NCBI RefSeq assembly: GCF_900112495.1
Contig: NZ_FOMA01000002.1
Span: 124,001 to 188,000 of the forward strand
DNA length: 64,000 nt
Source of the DNA: Bacillus sp. OV322
GTDB taxonomy: Bacteria > Bacillota > Bacilli > Bacillales > DSM-1321
Direction: 5' to 3'
Made by a program: the position numbers and the translations under genes. The notes beneath the pieces were generated by a model. The model made no database searches. It worked only from the letters and a program-made list of their open reading frames with translations, and was not told where the DNA came from. Of the stretch, positions 53,933 through 62,746 are shown one piece after another. Every line of letters begins with the position of its first letter. Positions within the stretch are counted from its first letter, which is position 1.

Positions 53933-54883
53933 ATGAAGAAAATTTTTTCACTGCTGTTTTTAATAACTCTGGTTGGCATGCTTATGGGAGGGTGCGCCCC
54001 GGAACAGAAGAAAACGGAGAATTCAGGAGAAAGCAAAAATAAAACGGAGCAAACCGCAGTATTTCCGCTGAAGGTAAAAGATGCTTCCGGAAATGAAGTA
54101 ACGATTGAAAAGAAGCCTAAGAGGATTGTTTCCATTATCCCAAGCAACACAGAGACTGCCTATGCTTTAGGCCTTGGCAAAGAGGTTGTGGGAGTCTCTG
54201 ATTTTGATAACTATCCAAGTGACGTGAAGAATAAGGAAAAAATAGGCGGCATGGAATTCAACGTCGAAAAAATCCTTTCCTTGAAGCCGGATTTGGTGCT
54301 GACTCATGAATCTATCATAAAAAGTGCAGCTGACCTGCATAAACAGCTGCAGGATGCCGGAATTCCTGTTGTTGTGGTAAACGATGCCCAAAGCTTTGAC
54401 AAAGTATATCAAAGCATCGAACTGATTGGAACGGCAACAGGGGAAAAGGTCAAAGCGGATCAGCTTATTGACGGCATGAAGAAAAAAATAGCAGGGATAG
54501 AAAAAAAGGCTGAGGGCATAAAGGAACAGAAGAAAGTTCTTTTTGAAGTGTCACCTGCACCGGAAATCTATACAACAGGCAAAAATACTTTTATGGATGA
54601 AATGACAGACATCATACATGCTAAAAATGCAGCTGGAGACCAAAATGGATGGGTTAAACTGGATCAGGAAGCTATGATTAAGCATAATCCGGATGTCATT
54701 ATCACAACATATGGCGGAAGCAAACAGGTCTTGGACAGAAAAGGCTGGCAGGATGTGAATGCAGTTAAGACCAAGCAGGTGTTTGATGTGAATACAGATC
54801 TTCTGACACGTTCAGGCCCGCGTCTTGCTGAAGGAGTAGAGGAACTTGCTAAAACAGTCTATCCGGAAACGTTTAAAAAATAA
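53933..54883 (+). CDS. btuF: Cobalamin ABC transporter, substrate-binding lipoprotein
   Basis: A 316-residue BtuF-like binding protein with lipobox MGGC (lipidated Cys21). KKPKRIVSIIPSNTETAYAL is the family start and VKLDQEAMIKHNPDVIITTY the second-lobe motif; it binds corrinoids outside the cell. ATG 53933 follows GGAGG at 53919-53923. First gene under the cobalamin riboswitch; the downstream permease gene starts 38 bases before its end. Confidence 0.92.
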   Translation: MKKIFSLLFLITLVGMLMGGCAPEQKKTENSGESKNKTEQTAVFPLKVKDASGNEVTIEKKPKRIVSIIPSNTETAYALGLGKEVVGVSDFDNYPSDVKNKEKIGGMEFNVEKILSLKPDLVLTHESIIKSAADLHKQLQDAGIPVVVVNDAQSFDKVYQSIELIGTATGEKVKADQLIDGMKKKIAGIEKKAEGIKEQKKVLFEVSPAPEIYTTGKNTFMDEMTDIIHAKNAAGDQNGWVKLDQEAMIKHNPDVIITTYGGSKQVLDRKGWQDVNAVKTKQVFDVNTDLLTRSGPRLAEGVEELAKTVYPETFKK

Positions 54884-55904
54884 TCGGGGGCTTGCCTATG
54901 CCGCGGCAGCTGCTTTTTTAGTTTGGGCTGCCCTCATGGGTATTTCCATAGGCAGTGTTTCAGTTCCTTTTTTAAGCATTCTCCAAATCATCGGGAAGGG
55001 TGTATTTCATCTTCCCCTTGATTATTCAGATTCCATGTACACGAATATAGTGCTGAACATAAGGCTTCCGCGCGTTATTTTAGCAGGGCTTGTCGGGGCT
55101 TCTCTAGCTGTTGCAGGTGCCTCATTTCAGGGGCTGCTGCGGAACCCGCTGGCTGATCCGTATACACTCGGTGTTTCTTCAGGTGCTTCTGCCGGCGCAG
55201 TCCTTACTTTATTCTTTAACATATCCATCCCTTTTTTAGGGTTGTTCACTTTGCCGCTTCTCAGCATCTTGTTTTCAATGATTACGATATTTATCGTGCT
55301 TTGGTTTTCGCGCAAAATTGACCCGGCCATGAAGGTTGAGACCATTATCCTGACGGGTATTATCTTCAGTTCCTTTTTAGGGGCGGTCATCTCACTGATG
55401 ATTGCCTTGAGCGGGGAGGAGCTGCGGCAGATCATTGGCTGGCTGCTTGGAAGCGTCTCGATGCGGGGATGGGATTACATCGTGATCCTGCTGCCATTTT
55501 TTATCATCGGCGCATTATTGCTGGTGCTTAATGCTCGGGAACTGAATGCCATGTCTTTTGGCGAAGAAAAGGCCAGTCATCTTGGTGTGGATGTTCAGAA
55601 AAGGAAGCTGATCATCCTGATTGCAGGCTCCATTTTAACAGGAGCTGCTGTAGCGGTCTCAGGGACCATTGGGTTTGTCGGGCTGGTCATTCCTCATCTT
55701 GCCCGGCTTCTTTGGGGACCCGACCACAAGCATCTGCTGCCGCTTTCGATGCTTTCAGGGAGCGGTTTTCTAATATTGGCCGACCTTATTTCACGCACTA
55801 TTATTGCACCGGCCGAATTGCCGATTGGTGTGATTACAAGCCTGATTGGCGCGCCGGCATTTGCGGTAATTTTATTAAAGAGAAGAGCAGAAAGTAGGGG
55901 ATGA
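54846..55904 (+). CDS. btuC: Cobalamin ABC transporter, permease
   Basis: A 352-residue FecCD/BtuC permease with about ten helices. NIRLPRVILAGLVGASLAVA, FQGLLRNPLADPYTLGVSSG and GTIGFVGLVIPHLARLLWGP are characteristic. TTG 54846 lies inside btuF (38-base overlap) after AAGGAGTAGAGG, so translation is coupled. Its stop overlaps the ATPase start. Confidence 0.92.
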   Translation: MLKQSIRKRLKNNRGLAYAAAAAFLVWAALMGISIGSVSVPFLSILQIIGKGVFHLPLDYSDSMYTNIVLNIRLPRVILAGLVGASLAVAGASFQGLLRNPLADPYTLGVSSGASAGAVLTLFFNISIPFLGLFTLPLLSILFSMITIFIVLWFSRKIDPAMKVETIILTGIIFSSFLGAVISLMIALSGEELRQIIGWLLGSVSMRGWDYIVILLPFFIIGALLLVLNARELNAMSFGEEKASHLGVDVQKRKLIILIAGSILTGAAVAVSGTIGFVGLVIPHLARLLWGPDHKHLLPLSMLSGSGFLILADLISRTIIAPAELPIGVITSLIGAPAFAVILLKRRAESRG

Positions 55905-57217
55905 AGATGCTGAGTGCGGACAGCTTGGAGGGCGGCTATGGAGGCCGGTCCGTCTTGCAGGATATATCCTTTGAAGTTAAGCAGGGAGAGCTGTTTGGAA
56001 TACTTGGGCCAAATGGAAGCGGTAAGACTACTTTGTTAAAAATGTTGAGCGGGATTATTAAGGCACAAAAAGGAAGAATTGAAATAAAGGGCAAAAACCT
56101 GAATGAATATTCAGCTAAAGAACTTGCCAGAATTGTGGCTGTATTGCCGCAGCATTATGATCAGAGCTTTGCCTATTCGGTGAAAGAAACAGTTTCTCTC
56201 GGGAGATATGCCCATCAAAGAGGATGGCTGCAGTCATGGAATGAAAAGGATGAAGAAATTGTTCAAAAAGCCATGGCTGATACAGGAGTGGACTCCTTCG
56301 AGAATAGGTACATACAGGAGCTTTCGGGAGGAGAGAGACAGCGTGTATTTCTCGCGCAGGCCCTCGCACAGGAGCCTGAGATCCTGCTATTGGACGAGCC
56401 CACCAATCATCTGGATCTTTCCTTTCAAAAAGAACTCCTGGATTTGCTGAGAAAGTGGACATCCCAAGGAGGCCTTACGGTCATTTCCATCTTTCATGAT
56501 TTGAATCTGGCCGCCCTTTATTGCGACAAGCTGCTTCTTATGGAAAAGGGAAAAATGGACCTGCTTTCTGTTCCGCATCATGTACTGCAGGAACAGCGGA
56601 TCAGCAGGGTATATAAAACAGAAATTCTTAAACAAAGCCACCCTGCTCTCGATAAGCCTCAAATGGTGATAATGCCTGAAAGAGCCGCCGGCAATGATAG
56701 CTGCTATAAAATGAGCAGAGAATTTCTGCACACTGAGCCCGGCGTCGTTGAGTTTCAATCTCCCATTCCGCTGAAAACGGTATCTACTGAGCACGGGATA
56801 AGCTGGTACAGCCGATTTTTAATGAAGACTGAACACACTCATGATGGCAGCTTGGAAGTTGGTTCAGGAACCTATTGGTCTAGTACAAATGCTGACCGTC
56901 TTAATGTGAGCACTGGGCGCACACAGGATGATTCTGTATTTGCGGTCATGATTCACAGTACAGGAGAGCATAGGGAGCAGCGGGGGATATGGGTGTTTAT
57001 CGATGCCGCATTATCAGAAGCAGCGATGATAGAGTGTGTTGCTGTCTGTGCAGATGCACAAGCAAGGGCACATTCAGGAAACGGGACCCAAGATCCTCAT
57101 ACAGAGATTTTAGTTGCTTCCACTCAAAAAGGAAAAGAAATCAAAGAGCGCAAGCAAATCACTTCTTTAAAGGAGCTGGTTGCTGACAGCATACAGAGCT
57201 GTCTGCTGGAGCTGTGA
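55901..57217 (+). CDS. BtuD ATPase fused to adenosylcobinamide amidohydrolase-like (CbiZ) domain
   Basis: A 438-residue fusion. Residues 1-250 are the ABC ATPase of the importer: GPNGSGKT (36-43), signature LSGGERQRVFLAQAL, LLLDEPTNHLD and SIFHDLN. Residues about 255-438 resemble CbiZ, which cleaves the amide of adenosylcobinamide so that it can be remodelled: STNADRLNVSTGRTQDDSVF, IWVFIDAALSEAAMIECVAV and THTEILVAST-like DPHTEILVASTQKGKE. The CbiZ call is from general resemblance and gene context. ATG overlaps the btuC stop. The importer would thus salvage incomplete corrinoids as well as B12. Confidence 0.85.
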   Translation: MKMLSADSLEGGYGGRSVLQDISFEVKQGELFGILGPNGSGKTTLLKMLSGIIKAQKGRIEIKGKNLNEYSAKELARIVAVLPQHYDQSFAYSVKETVSLGRYAHQRGWLQSWNEKDEEIVQKAMADTGVDSFENRYIQELSGGERQRVFLAQALAQEPEILLLDEPTNHLDLSFQKELLDLLRKWTSQGGLTVISIFHDLNLAALYCDKLLLMEKGKMDLLSVPHHVLQEQRISRVYKTEILKQSHPALDKPQMVIMPERAAGNDSCYKMSREFLHTEPGVVEFQSPIPLKTVSTEHGISWYSRFLMKTEHTHDGSLEVGSGTYWSSTNADRLNVSTGRTQDDSVFAVMIHSTGEHREQRGIWVFIDAALSEAAMIECVAVCADAQARAHSGNGTQDPHTEILVASTQKGKEIKERKQITSLKELVADSIQSCLLEL

Positions 57218-57327
57218 AGGCAGTCTCTGCCATACTGGAGCATCTTCAATTATATTTGGAGGTGTTTTTTTTGAAAGGTCTCTGAGGAAAACAGAGATTT
57301 CTCCAATGCTTAAAACGACAATTTAGC

Positions 57328-57549
57328 TTAGTAAAAACCTTGTATGGATACATAAAATGAAAATAAAGACAAAAGAATATGCAGCCAGCCATTCGTTGTC
57401 CGCTTTTTTTGAAATTCCTCTAAGCCCATAACCAGGAATGCTAGACCTATGAACAATACCGTTATAGAACTATACTCAAAATTTTTCGTGATTACCCCTA
57501 TGCTGCTAATAAGAGAACTGGAACATATATAACGAAGTACTTTCAGCAA
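57328..57549 (-). CDS. Small DUF3953-type membrane protein
   Basis: A 73-residue protein with two hydrophobic helices around VLFIGLAFLVMGLEEFQKKR, the characteristic segment of DUF3953 proteins common in bacilli. TTG start at 57549; weak GGTGCG ribosome site. Function unknown. It lies convergent to the cobalamin operon. Confidence 0.6.
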   Translation of the reverse strand: MLKVLRYICSSSLISSIGVITKNFEYSSITVLFIGLAFLVMGLEEFQKKRTTNGWLHILLSLFSFYVSIQGFY

Positions 57550-57720
57550 GATTATCGCACCTTTCTTTTGAACATGTCTTGTTCATTTAATGGACTCTGC
57601 AATCTTACCTATCATAGGTACGGGTGATTTCACATACAAAATTTTCAAAAAGCTGGTTTGCGGAGGATTTAGCCTCTAAAATGGCGAAACTCTAAAAAGG
57701 AAGCCTGCATTGCTTTATAA

Positions 57721-57947
57721 AAAAGGCTCTTTTCTTAAAGATTGTTGTTTTTTAATATGTTCTGTGAGGCGATCCTGTTGTTATACCGGTTTGATTGGAG
57801 TGTAAGGTGCGAGACTCCTGTGGGATTAGCGGGAAGGTGAGACCCCGCAAGCTTTGCTTGTGAGGCTCACCGCCCCACGGAAAGCGAGCATCCTGGAGCG
57901 GAAATCAACCCCTTGTTCAGGTAGCAACAAAGTTTAAGAAAACAGCC
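57721..57947 (+). repeat. Dispersed intergenic repeat, copy 7
   Basis: Plus-oriented full-length copy of the A variant, AAAAGGCTCTTTTCTTAAAG to GTTTAAGAAAACAGCC, between the DUF3953 gene and the adenosyltransferase gene. The rest of the interval (57550-57720 and 57948-58067) shows no gene. Confidence 0.9.
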
Positions 57948-58067
57948 ATAAAAAAAGGAAACGTTTTGCATAAACCTGCAAGGGCTATTTAGGATTTAAA
58001 AAGTTTGGCAGGGGCTTGGGAATGTGATGTCAAAATCAATTGAGTTATAAAATAGGGAGGAAAGTAA

Positions 58068-58667
58068 ATGAAAATTTATACACGAACAGGCGATAAGGGG
58101 AAAACAAGTGTAATCGGGGGACGCATTGATAAGGATGACATCCGGGTTGAATCCTACGGGACAGTGGACGAGGTGAACAGTTATGTAGGACAAGCTGTAA
58201 CAGAACTCGATCCGTCTGTATTTGGAGATGTACTGGAGGATCTGGAAAAAATCCAGCATGAGCTTTTTGACTGCGGAGGTGACCTCGCGACTGTCTCTGA
58301 AAAGGCACCAAAAAAGCTGGCACCTGGAAGCATTGACTATCTTGAGGAACGCATCGATAAATTTATTGAAGAGGCTCCGGAACTGGAAAAATTCATCCTG
58401 CCCGGCGGATCAAAGCCAGCGGCATCGATCCATATTGCTAGGACGGTAACCAGGAGGGCAGAACGGCTTGTAGTTTCATTAATTAAAGCAGATAGCAGTG
58501 TATCAGAGCTGCCGTTACAGTATTTAAACCGTCTATCTGATTACTTCTTTGCCCTGGCACGTGTCATAAACTTCAGGCTTGGCGTGAAGGATGTGGAGTA
58601 TATTCGCAGCGCAAATGTATTCAGGGGCGGAAAAAGAAAGGAACGGAGCGATGAAAAAAAGGAGTGA
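58068..58667 (+). CDS. PduO-type ATP:cob(I)alamin adenosyltransferase
   Basis: A 199-residue enzyme that adds the adenosyl group of ATP to cob(I)alamin, making coenzyme B12. TRTGDKGKTSVIGGRIDKDD is the N-terminal ATP-binding segment; GSKPAASIHIARTVTRRAER and LNRLSDYFFALARVINFRLG complete the family pattern. AGGGAGG precedes ATG 58068. It follows the corrinoid uptake operon by about 850 bases, so uptake and activation are neighbours, though this gene lacks its own B12 riboswitch. Confidence 0.92.
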   Translation: MKIYTRTGDKGKTSVIGGRIDKDDIRVESYGTVDEVNSYVGQAVTELDPSVFGDVLEDLEKIQHELFDCGGDLATVSEKAPKKLAPGSIDYLEERIDKFIEEAPELEKFILPGGSKPAASIHIARTVTRRAERLVVSLIKADSSVSELPLQYLNRLSDYFFALARVINFRLGVKDVEYIRSANVFRGGKRKERSDEKKE

Positions 58668-58673
58668 GAGAAA

Positions 58674-59180
58674 TTGGGGATCACCAAGACCAATGCCATG
58701 CGGATTCTAGAGTCTAAAAGTCTGGAATACAGTCTGGAAACCTATGATGCAGGGGACGGAAAGATTGATGGGGTATCTGTTGCGGAAAAAACAGGGCTGG
58801 CGCCTGGAACGGTATTTAAAACACTGGTTGCCCGCAGCGGAAGCAGCCATTTCTATGTCTTTGTTGTTCCTGTCGAAGATGAGCTGGACTTAAAAAAGGC
58901 TGCACAGGCTGCAGGAGCCAAAAAGGTAGAAATGCTTCCTGTCAAAGAGCTGCAAAAAGTAACAGGCTATATCAGGGGCGGCTGCTCTCCTGTGGGAATG
59001 AAGAAGCTTTTTCCAACCTTCATTGACTGCCGTGCTGAAGCATTGGAAAAAATGGCAGTAAGCGGGGGCAGAATCGGTGTCCAAATTATCATAAGTCCTG
59101 CAGATTTAAAAAAGGCTGTAGAAGCACAATTTAAACAGCTGACTAAAAATATTACTACGGATAACTTGTGGGGGAAGTGA
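58674..59180 (+). CDS. YbaK/EbsC-type Cys-tRNA(Pro) deacylase
   Basis: A 168-residue protein, MGITKTNAMRILESKSLEYS, with the conserved GTVFKTLVAR (active Lys), YIRGGCSPVGMKKLFPTFID and GGRIGVQIIISPADL of the YbaK family, which removes cysteine mischarged onto tRNA-Pro. TTG start, set by AAGGAGTGAGAG; only six bases after the adenosyltransferase stop, so both are co-transcribed without an obvious functional link. Confidence 0.9.
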   Translation: MGITKTNAMRILESKSLEYSLETYDAGDGKIDGVSVAEKTGLAPGTVFKTLVARSGSSHFYVFVVPVEDELDLKKAAQAAGAKKVEMLPVKELQKVTGYIRGGCSPVGMKKLFPTFIDCRAEALEKMAVSGGRIGVQIIISPADLKKAVEAQFKQLTKNITTDNLWGK

Positions 59181-59182
59181 TA

Positions 59183-59286
59183 CCCTGCAGGCATTGCTGA
59201 AAACTGCACACCCCGCGAAAAGCGAGCAGACTGGGGTAATCACCTCCTTGTTCCAAAGAAGCAAAATTTACGAAAACAGCCTTTCA
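59183..59286 (+). repeat. Dispersed intergenic repeat, copy 8 (decayed right half)
   Basis: CCTGCAGGCATTGCTG, CCCCGCGAAAAGCGAGCA and CACCTCCTTGTTCC lead to GCAAAATTTACGAAAACAGC; the left half is absent and the middle is eroded. Confidence 0.75.
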
Positions 59287-59397
59287 AAAGAAAATTAAAT
59301 GCGTAATCATCCTAAAAACTTTGTTTAGGCATTCACCCAGGCGGGGAGAGCTGCATACCTTAGTCAATGTAGAGAAACACGGAACAAAAGGGAGTGT

Positions 59398-60510
59398 TTG
59401 ATCTTGACAGGTAAAATTAAAAACTATTACGCCGGGGGAAATACAGCAAGAGGCTTTTATAGTTTATATGATTCCAATCTTAAGGGACTTGAAAAATTAT
59501 TTATCTTAAAAGGCGGGCCGGGAACAGGTAAATCTACATTAATGAAAAAAATAGGTGAGGATTGGGTTAAAAAAGGCTTTGATATTGAATACCTTCACTG
59601 TTCTTCAGATAATGAATCAATTGATGGAGTCATTATCCCTGCCTTTAAAATCGGGATTGTGGATGGCACAGCTCCGCATGTCATTGAACCAGCAGCACCA
59701 GGGGCCGTTGAGGAGTATGTGAACTTGGGTGTTGCCTGGGATTCTGCACTTCTGGTTTCCCAAAAAGAAGAGATTGTAAGACTGACAAAACAAATCGGTT
59801 CATCCTTTAAATCGGCTTACGGTAAATTTGCCGAGGCCCTGTCCATACATGATGAATGGGAAGAAATCTATATTGAAAGTACAGATTTTGGAAAGCTTAA
59901 TGTGCTGGCGGCTAAATGGAAGGAATCCTTCTTTGGCGACATTTTCATTAACAAGACTGCTGACGTAAGGCATCGGTTCCTGGGTGCCGCGACTCCTAAG
60001 GGAGCCCGGGACTTTATTCCGAATTTAACGGAAGACCTGCCGAAGCGGTACTTTCTTAAAGGACGCCCGGGATCAGGAAAATCAACCCTGCTTAAAAAGC
60101 TGGCATCCGCCGCCGAGCAGAGAGGTTTCGATATTGAGGTGTACCACTGCGGATTTGATCCTGAAAGCCTGGACATGGTCATTGTAAGGGAAATTGGCAT
60201 CGCTATTTTTGACAGTACAGCACCACATGAATATTTCCCCAGCAGAGCGGGCGACGAAATTATAGATTTATATAAAGCGGCTGTCAATCCGGGTACAGAC
60301 GAGATATATGCAGAAGTAATCAGTGACATCTCTGCAAGGTACAAGGGGAAGATGAATGAAGCAAATGCATTTTTGGCAAGGGCAAAGTCTCTTCATGATA
60401 AGCTTGAGGAAATATACGTAAAAGCAATGAATTTCAAAAAAATAGAAGAAATCCAGAACAGCATTAAGTCTGAAATCGAATCGCTCGCAGGGGAATTTTC
60501 AAAAAGTTAG
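59398..60510 (+). CDS. Tandem P-loop NTPase of unknown function (internal duplication)
   Basis: A 370-residue protein made of two homologous P-loop halves. The first has GGPGTGKST (39-47) followed by GFDIEYLHCSSDNESIDGVI and IVDGTAPH (about 60-94); the second has GRPGSGKST (222-230) followed by GFDIEVYHCGFDPESLDMVI and IFDSTAPH (about 243-277). Each half thus repeats Walker A, a Cys-containing strand and a DxTAPH motif at the same spacing. Similar Bacillus proteins are annotated only as ATPase-like. TTG 59398 or TTG 59404 follows AAAGGGAG. Role unknown. Confidence 0.78.
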   Translation: MILTGKIKNYYAGGNTARGFYSLYDSNLKGLEKLFILKGGPGTGKSTLMKKIGEDWVKKGFDIEYLHCSSDNESIDGVIIPAFKIGIVDGTAPHVIEPAAPGAVEEYVNLGVAWDSALLVSQKEEIVRLTKQIGSSFKSAYGKFAEALSIHDEWEEIYIESTDFGKLNVLAAKWKESFFGDIFINKTADVRHRFLGAATPKGARDFIPNLTEDLPKRYFLKGRPGSGKSTLLKKLASAAEQRGFDIEVYHCGFDPESLDMVIVREIGIAIFDSTAPHEYFPSRAGDEIIDLYKAAVNPGTDEIYAEVISDISARYKGKMNEANAFLARAKSLHDKLEEIYVKAMNFKKIEEIQNSIKSEIESLAGEFSKS

Positions 60511-60515
60511 CAAAT

Positions 60516-60556
60516 TAGAAAAGGAAAAAGACAGGATTGTCTTCTTCCTTTTCTTG
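60516..60556 (+). terminator. Terminator after the tandem NTPase gene
   Basis: AGAAAAGGAA-AAGAC and GTCTT-TTCCTTTTCT form a long stem with one-base bulges. Confidence 0.6.
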
Positions 60557-60601
60557 CTTCTATAGCCGCATCGCCTAGCCAAACTTTAAGGCACTTGGTT
60601 T

Positions 60602-61579
60602 TTATGGCAATCTGCTGCCTCTGGAAGATACATAAAGGGAATACCATTCTTCGCGGGTCATCTGTTTTGACATCTCGATGGCATCCGTGCAATTTCTGAT
60701 TCGTTCAGTGTTTGTTGTGCCGATAACAGGCTGTATCATTGCAGGGTGGCGCATAAGCCAGCCCAAAACGATTGCTTCACGGGACGTTCCCTTTTCAGCC
60801 GCCATCTTCTGCACTAGCTCCCTTGTTTTGAAATCAGCTTCAGACAGCTTTTCAGAATCATTTCCTGAGTAGATTCCTTTTGCCAAAGGAGACCATGCCT
60901 GGATTTGGATATCATGAAGCATGCTGTGCTCTAACAGACCTTCACCAAAGTGAGTTCCAGTTCCTTCCGCCTGGTTCACATGAACCCCCTGATCTACCCA
61001 GTCAAGCTTTTTCAGATTTAATTCTAATTGATTAACGATAAGCTTTTCTTCCGTAAAAGCCTGAAGAAGCTGAATTTGGCCTTTATTCATATTGGAGACT
61101 CCAAAATTGCGGACTTTTCCTGAAGACTTCAGCTGCAAAAAGGCTTCAGCCACTGCTTCCGGCTCCATAAGAGGATCAGGACGGTGAAGGAGCATAATAT
61201 CCAGGTATTCGATGGACAGACGCTTTAAGATTTTATCCACAGAGTTCAGGATATGTTCTTTTGAAAAATCATATCTGCCAGGACCTATTTCATCCTCAAA
61301 GCGAATTCCGCACTTGCTCTGGATGACCATCTGATCTCTTAAACCAGGACGGGAATTCAGCACTCTGCCAAAGACTTCCTCTGCTTTTCCCATTGTATAA
61401 ATATCGGCATGGTCAAACATTGTAATTCCTAAAGAAAGGGCCTCATCGATGGCTTGCTCTGCTTTTGCAACATCTTCATCAGATATCGGGCTGCTGTCCC
61501 AGCTGCCCCCAAATCCCATGCAGCCTAGTACTAATCGGCTTGCTGTAACCTCTCGTTTCTCTAAAGGCATCACGCGCAT
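60602..61579 (-). CDS. Aldo/keto reductase family oxidoreductase
   Basis: A 325-residue TIM-barrel NADP-dependent oxidoreductase. The catalytic tetrad is visible: Asp and Tyr in MFDHADIYTMGKAEEVFG, Lys in VIQSKCG and His in IMLLHRPDPL. The C-terminal VIGTTNTERIRNC binds the cofactor. It resembles YdhF/YqhE-like bacillar enzymes; substrate unknown. Convergent to the NTPase gene, single. Confidence 0.9.
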   Translation of the reverse strand: MRVMPLEKREVTASRLVLGCMGFGGSWDSSPISDEDVAKAEQAIDEALSLGITMFDHADIYTMGKAEEVFGRVLNSRPGLRDQMVIQSKCGIRFEDEIGPGRYDFSKEHILNSVDKILKRLSIEYLDIMLLHRPDPLMEPEAVAEAFLQLKSSGKVRNFGVSNMNKGQIQLLQAFTEEKLIVNQLELNLKKLDWVDQGVHVNQAEGTGTHFGEGLLEHSMLHDIQIQAWSPLAKGIYSGNDSEKLSEADFKTRELVQKMAAEKGTSREAIVLGWLMRHPAMIQPVIGTTNTERIRNCTDAIEMSKQMTREEWYSLYVSSRGSRLP

Positions 61580-61711
61580 AAAAATAACCCCTTTCGTTAT
61601 ATCATTTAGTTGTTATGTAATCGTCTTCATCTGCAGAACTACTAAAGCATACAACTTTTCATGGCAAAAAAAAAGAAATCCCTCTCGATGATCAGCAGTA
61701 CAAATACATTT

Positions 61712-61925
61712 TGTTTATATTTAATTTGTTATGTGAGGCGGTCCTATTGTCAAGTCAGGTTGATTGGAGCGTAAGGTGCGAGACTCCTGCGGGATGAGCA
61801 GAACAGGTGAGACCCCGCAGGCGCAGCCGAGGAGGCTCACCGGCTGCCCCGCGGAAAGCGGGCATCCTGGAGCGGAAATCAGCCACCTTGTTTAATAGCA
61901 ACAAAGTTTACGAAAACAGCCTTTT
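61712..61925 (+). repeat. Dispersed intergenic repeat, copy 9
   Basis: Plus-oriented copy of the B variant with GGGATGAGCAGAACAGGTGA and GGCTCACCGGCTGCCCCGCG; it lacks the leftmost ~20 bases. It preserves the uninterrupted form of the site invaded in copy 5. Confidence 0.88.
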
Positions 61926-61959
61926 TAAAAAGAGCATGTGCTGCTGCATAAAGAACAAG

Positions 61960-61983
61960 CAAAAACCCGGCAAAGCCGGGCTC
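61960..61983 (-). terminator. Terminator of the NlpC/P60-like gene
   Basis: On the minus strand GAGCCCGGC-TTT-GCCGGGTTTTTG. Confidence 0.85.
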
Positions 61984-62017
61984 AGGAGGAATCGCTCCCT
62001 GTGATGGATATCCTGGT

Positions 62018-62548
62018 TTATTTAATCCAGCGCTTTGCGCCAGCGTATGCTTTTGACCAGTATTTGGTGTTAAGCTTCTCCATTGTTACGCCTTTGCTTG
62101 TTACAGCATAAAACGTGTTTTTGCCTGTGTAAATACCGGCAAAAGTAGGTGTTTTTCCATTGAAACTGAAGAATACGACATCACCTGGCATTAAATCCTT
62201 CATCGACTTCACAGTCATGCCTTGTTTATATTGCTTGGCTATTGTTCTTTCCACTTTTATTTTTGAGGGGTTTGCATGGGTGTAAACATAGGAAATATAA
62301 CCTGAAGCATCAAATCCCTTCAGAGATTGACCGCCATATTTGTATGGCTTTCCTTTAAGGGAAGCTGCATACATGGCTACATTTTTCCGGATGGCATCCG
62401 CATCCATCTTTTTGACGATTTCCATAGCAGGCTCTTTCGTCCCTGCATGTGCTGCAGCGGCAGGCTGTGCTGAAGCTGCACCAAATAATGCTGAAAAGGC
62501 CAATGCTCCTGAAGCAGCCATCATTGATAAGGATTTCTTTGACGTCAT
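62018..62548 (-). CDS. Secreted NlpC/P60-fold protein lacking catalytic residues
   Basis: A 176-residue exported protein (signal peptide about residues 1-33, ending AQPAAAAHA). The NlpC/P60 fold is recognisable in KPYKYGGQSLKGFDASGYIS and LMPGDVVFFSFNGKTP, with a C-terminal TKYWSKAYAGAKRWI. However the catalytic Cys of the usual GFDCSG is Ala81, the His of HVGIY is Phe136, and the third residue of FIHA is Ala148. All three active positions are gone, so it cannot be a cysteine peptidase of the usual kind and may instead bind cell-wall peptides. The frame is intact and expressed-looking: GAGGAGATACT before ATG 62548, and a terminator. Confidence 0.8.
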   Translation of the reverse strand: MTSKKSLSMMAASGALAFSALFGAASAQPAAAAHAGTKEPAMEIVKKMDADAIRKNVAMYAASLKGKPYKYGGQSLKGFDASGYISYVYTHANPSKIKVERTIAKQYKQGMTVKSMKDLMPGDVVFFSFNGKTPTFAGIYTGKNTFYAVTSKGVTMEKLNTKYWSKAYAGAKRWIK

Positions 62549-62746
62549 AGTATCTCCTCGCAATCTTTTGGATTTTCAATCACTTTTCATGTACCCGTTT
62601 GCCTTAAAAGAAAACGCAGCAATGCCGTCAGGACAAAAAACTCCGCGATGAGAAGACAATATGTTATAGTGTGTAAAAAAAGCATATTAGTGGAAGTATG
62701 TTAATAAAAGCTGTTTCTGAAAGATAACAATGGGGAACTTAATACA

